Source: Ferroplasmaceae archaeon UBA567
GTDB lineage: Archaea > Thermoplasmatota > Thermoplasmata > Thermoplasmatales > Thermoplasmataceae
Length of the DNA: 6,465 nt
Assembly (NCBI GenBank): GCA_002505185.1
Contig: DAUP01000007.1
Coordinates: 2,573 to 9,037 of the forward strand
Direction: 5' to 3'
Notes under the pieces: model-generated
Database searches by the model: none
What the model was told of the DNA's origin: nothing
The model's input: the letters and a program-made list of their open reading frames with translations, nothing else
Translations under genes and position numbers: made by a program
In this document: piece after piece, positions 5,620 through 6,465 of the stretch
How the letters are laid out: every line of letters begins with the position of its first letter
How positions within the stretch are numbered: position 1 is the stretch's first letter

Positions 5620-6248
5620 TTGTCAAGTGTTTTAATTATGGATTCCGTATCCATTACAGTTGAAACAGCTGACATAGACTTAAGAGACACTTCATGCATC
5701 TCCTTGCTGTGCGATGAGCATGAGTCAGATGCAACTACTGTGTAATAACCCAGAGTACCCGCATCCCTGACACTGGTTTCGACTCCTATTTCTGTTGCAA
5801 TTCCTGTAAAAATAAGTGTTTTTATTCCAGCATTCTTTAGCATATTGTCAACATTTGTTCCAATAAACAGGCTGGCTGTGTGTTTATTAAGTACATAATC
5901 ATCCTTTTCAGGAGCCACTTCGTGGTAAATCTCAGCATCATCTGAACCTGGGGCCATGAATACAGGGAGCTTAGATGGGTCATCAACGCCAAACCTCTTC
6001 ATGAAACTGTATATACTGGACGGAGCCATATATCTGAATGGAAGCGGCGTGATCTTTGTATAAAGAACTGGTATGCCCTTATCCCTGGATTTACCTGTCA
6101 ATTTTTTAACGTTGGAAACAAATTCTTCCCTGTTAAAAATATTCTTTACAAGTCCGTTCTGGATGTCCCAGTTGACAAGCAATGTGTGCTCAGGTGCCAA
6201 TATTTCCCCTATATTTTCGAAAATTGTCTTATTTCCCAGTGTTTTCAT
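5613..6248 (-). CDS. Isochorismatase-fold hydrolase with Gly replacing the nucleophilic Cys
   Basis: A soluble protein of 211 residues in the isochorismatase/nicotinamidase-like superfamily. The Asp site is LLVNWDIQNGLV (D28). The Lys site is LNKHTASLFIGTNVDNML (K122), matching the KxxxSxFxGT pattern. The third site is TGIATEIGVETSVRDAGTLGY at 148-168. Amidohydrolases such as nicotinamidase have cysteine at the position of G155 (the TxxCV segment). Glycine is found there in the true isochorismatases EntB and PhzD, which cleave a vinyl ether using Asp and do not need the thiol. So this protein is probably not a nicotinamidase or other cysteine amidase. It may hydrolyse an isochorismate-like or another unknown substrate, or be catalytically altered. 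C177 lies in the DSCSSH segment, a different place. The ATG at 6248 is four bases after the stop of the precorrin-2 dehydrogenase-like gene, so the two are probably co-transcribed. No ribosome site is visible. Confidence 0.88.
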   Translation of the reverse strand: MKTLGNKTIFENIGEILAPEHTLLVNWDIQNGLVKNIFNREEFVSNVKKLTGKSRDKGIPVLYTKITPLPFRYMAPSSIYSFMKRFGVDDPSKLPVFMAPGSDDAEIYHEVAPEKDDYVLNKHTASLFIGTNVDNMLKNAGIKTLIFTGIATEIGVETSVRDAGTLGYYTVVASDSCSSHSKEMHEVSLKSMSAVSTVMDTESIIKTLDKK

Positions 6249-6252
6249 GATA

Positions 6253-6465
6253 TTATATTTTTTTATTGTATATCATTTTTATGTATTTTTCGAAATTATG
6301 ATTATTTGAAATTAAATCATTTTCAAGATCATTTTTTAGCCGTTTGGCTGTTGAGGGGTCATTGCCATTGGTGCTTATGGAAATTGTCAGATCGCCAACC
6401 ACTGTAGTGGCAGCCATCATAATATCTGAATTTTCATGGTTGCTAATATCATCATGCAGAATTCC
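6253..6465 (-). CDS. Precorrin-2 dehydrogenase / siroheme synthase-like protein, C-terminal fragment
   Basis: The last 70 codons of a gene whose start lies beyond the window edge; the stop is TAA at 6255-6253. The fragment reads SDIMMAATTVVGDLTISIST, then NGNDPSTAKRLKNDLEND. This matches the region after the NAD-binding domain in CysG/Met8/SirC proteins, which carry a (C)DFxxPA...G.LxIxISTxGxSPxxAxxxRxxxE pattern. These enzymes oxidise precorrin-2 to sirohydrochlorin with NAD, and some also insert iron. This step leads to siroheme and, in archaea, to heme by the siroheme-dependent (Ahb) route. The end of the fragment is rich in Asn and Lys, and the protein stops soon after the motif, so no C-terminal methyltransferase domain follows, as is usual for archaeal stand-alone enzymes. 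The isochorismatase-like gene begins four bases later. Confidence 0.8.
   Translation of the reverse strand, partial: GILHDDISNHENSDIMMAATTVVGDLTISISTNGNDPSTAKRLKNDLENDLISNNHNFEKYIKMIYNKKI

Noticed and set aside
5613..6248. Nicotinamidase working with NadM in NAD salvage
   Set aside because: The cysteine needed for nicotinamide deamidation is replaced by glycine (G155), so this attractive link is not supported.
5557..6407. Plus-strand frames at 5557-5745, 6073-6309 and 6186-6407
   Set aside because: They are antisense to the isochorismatase-like and precorrin-2 dehydrogenase-like genes, with no motif.
1..6465. Defence system, mobile element or CRISPR array
   Set aside because: There are no transposase, integrase, nuclease or restriction motifs beyond the polymerase's own exonuclease, and no regular repeats. 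The gene set is housekeeping and transport.

Overview
The window looks like a piece of an archaeal chromosome, most probably from the order Thermoplasmatales (Ferroplasma/Cuniculiplasma/Picrophilus-like). The evidence is a low-GC, compact sequence, an archaeal family-B DNA polymerase, an archaeal-type NMN adenylyltransferase (NadM), an archaeal-type dUTPase, TATA-like boxes about 25 bases before several starts, and some start codons with no ribosome binding site. The taxonomic call is an inference from gene content and style; no marker gene here settles it. All genes are on the minus strand, so they read from high to low coordinates. I found no RNA gene, CRISPR array, insertion sequence or integrase.

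Layout, in the direction of transcription. (1) 6465-6253: the end of a precorrin-2 dehydrogenase/siroheme synthase-like gene, cut by the window edge. (2) 6248-5613: an isochorismatase-fold hydrolase, four bases downstream of gene 1, with glycine where most family members have the nucleophilic cysteine. (3) 5612-5362: a 251-base gap with a small hairpin and the promoter region of the next unit. (4) 5361-4012: an NCS1-family nucleobase/cation symporter. (5) 4022-3591: a dCTP deaminase-superfamily protein, overlapping gene 4 by 11 bases, that looks like a dUTPase. (6) 3517-2999: NadM, with its own probable promoter and a perfect 16-bp palindrome at its stop codon. (7) 2998-2833: a gap with AT-rich promoter-like sequence. 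(8) 2832-2614: a small basic protein of unknown function, joined by an ATGA overlap to (9) 2617-284: the family-B DNA polymerase, with all exonuclease and polymerase motifs and a C-terminal PIP-like box. (10) 228-1: the start of an MFS transporter with a GTG start and a well-placed TATA box, cut by the window edge.

A nucleotide theme links several genes. The NCS1 permease probably imports a nucleobase or related compound, the overlapping dUTPase-like gene would remove dUTP and yield dUMP, and the nearby polymerase appears to keep the N-terminal pocket with which archaeal family-B polymerases sense uracil in the template. NadM makes NAD from NMN. This is mostly ordinary housekeeping DNA. The items most worth a second look are the Cys-to-Gly hydrolase, the uncharacterised small gene coupled to the polymerase, and the palindromes at gene ends.
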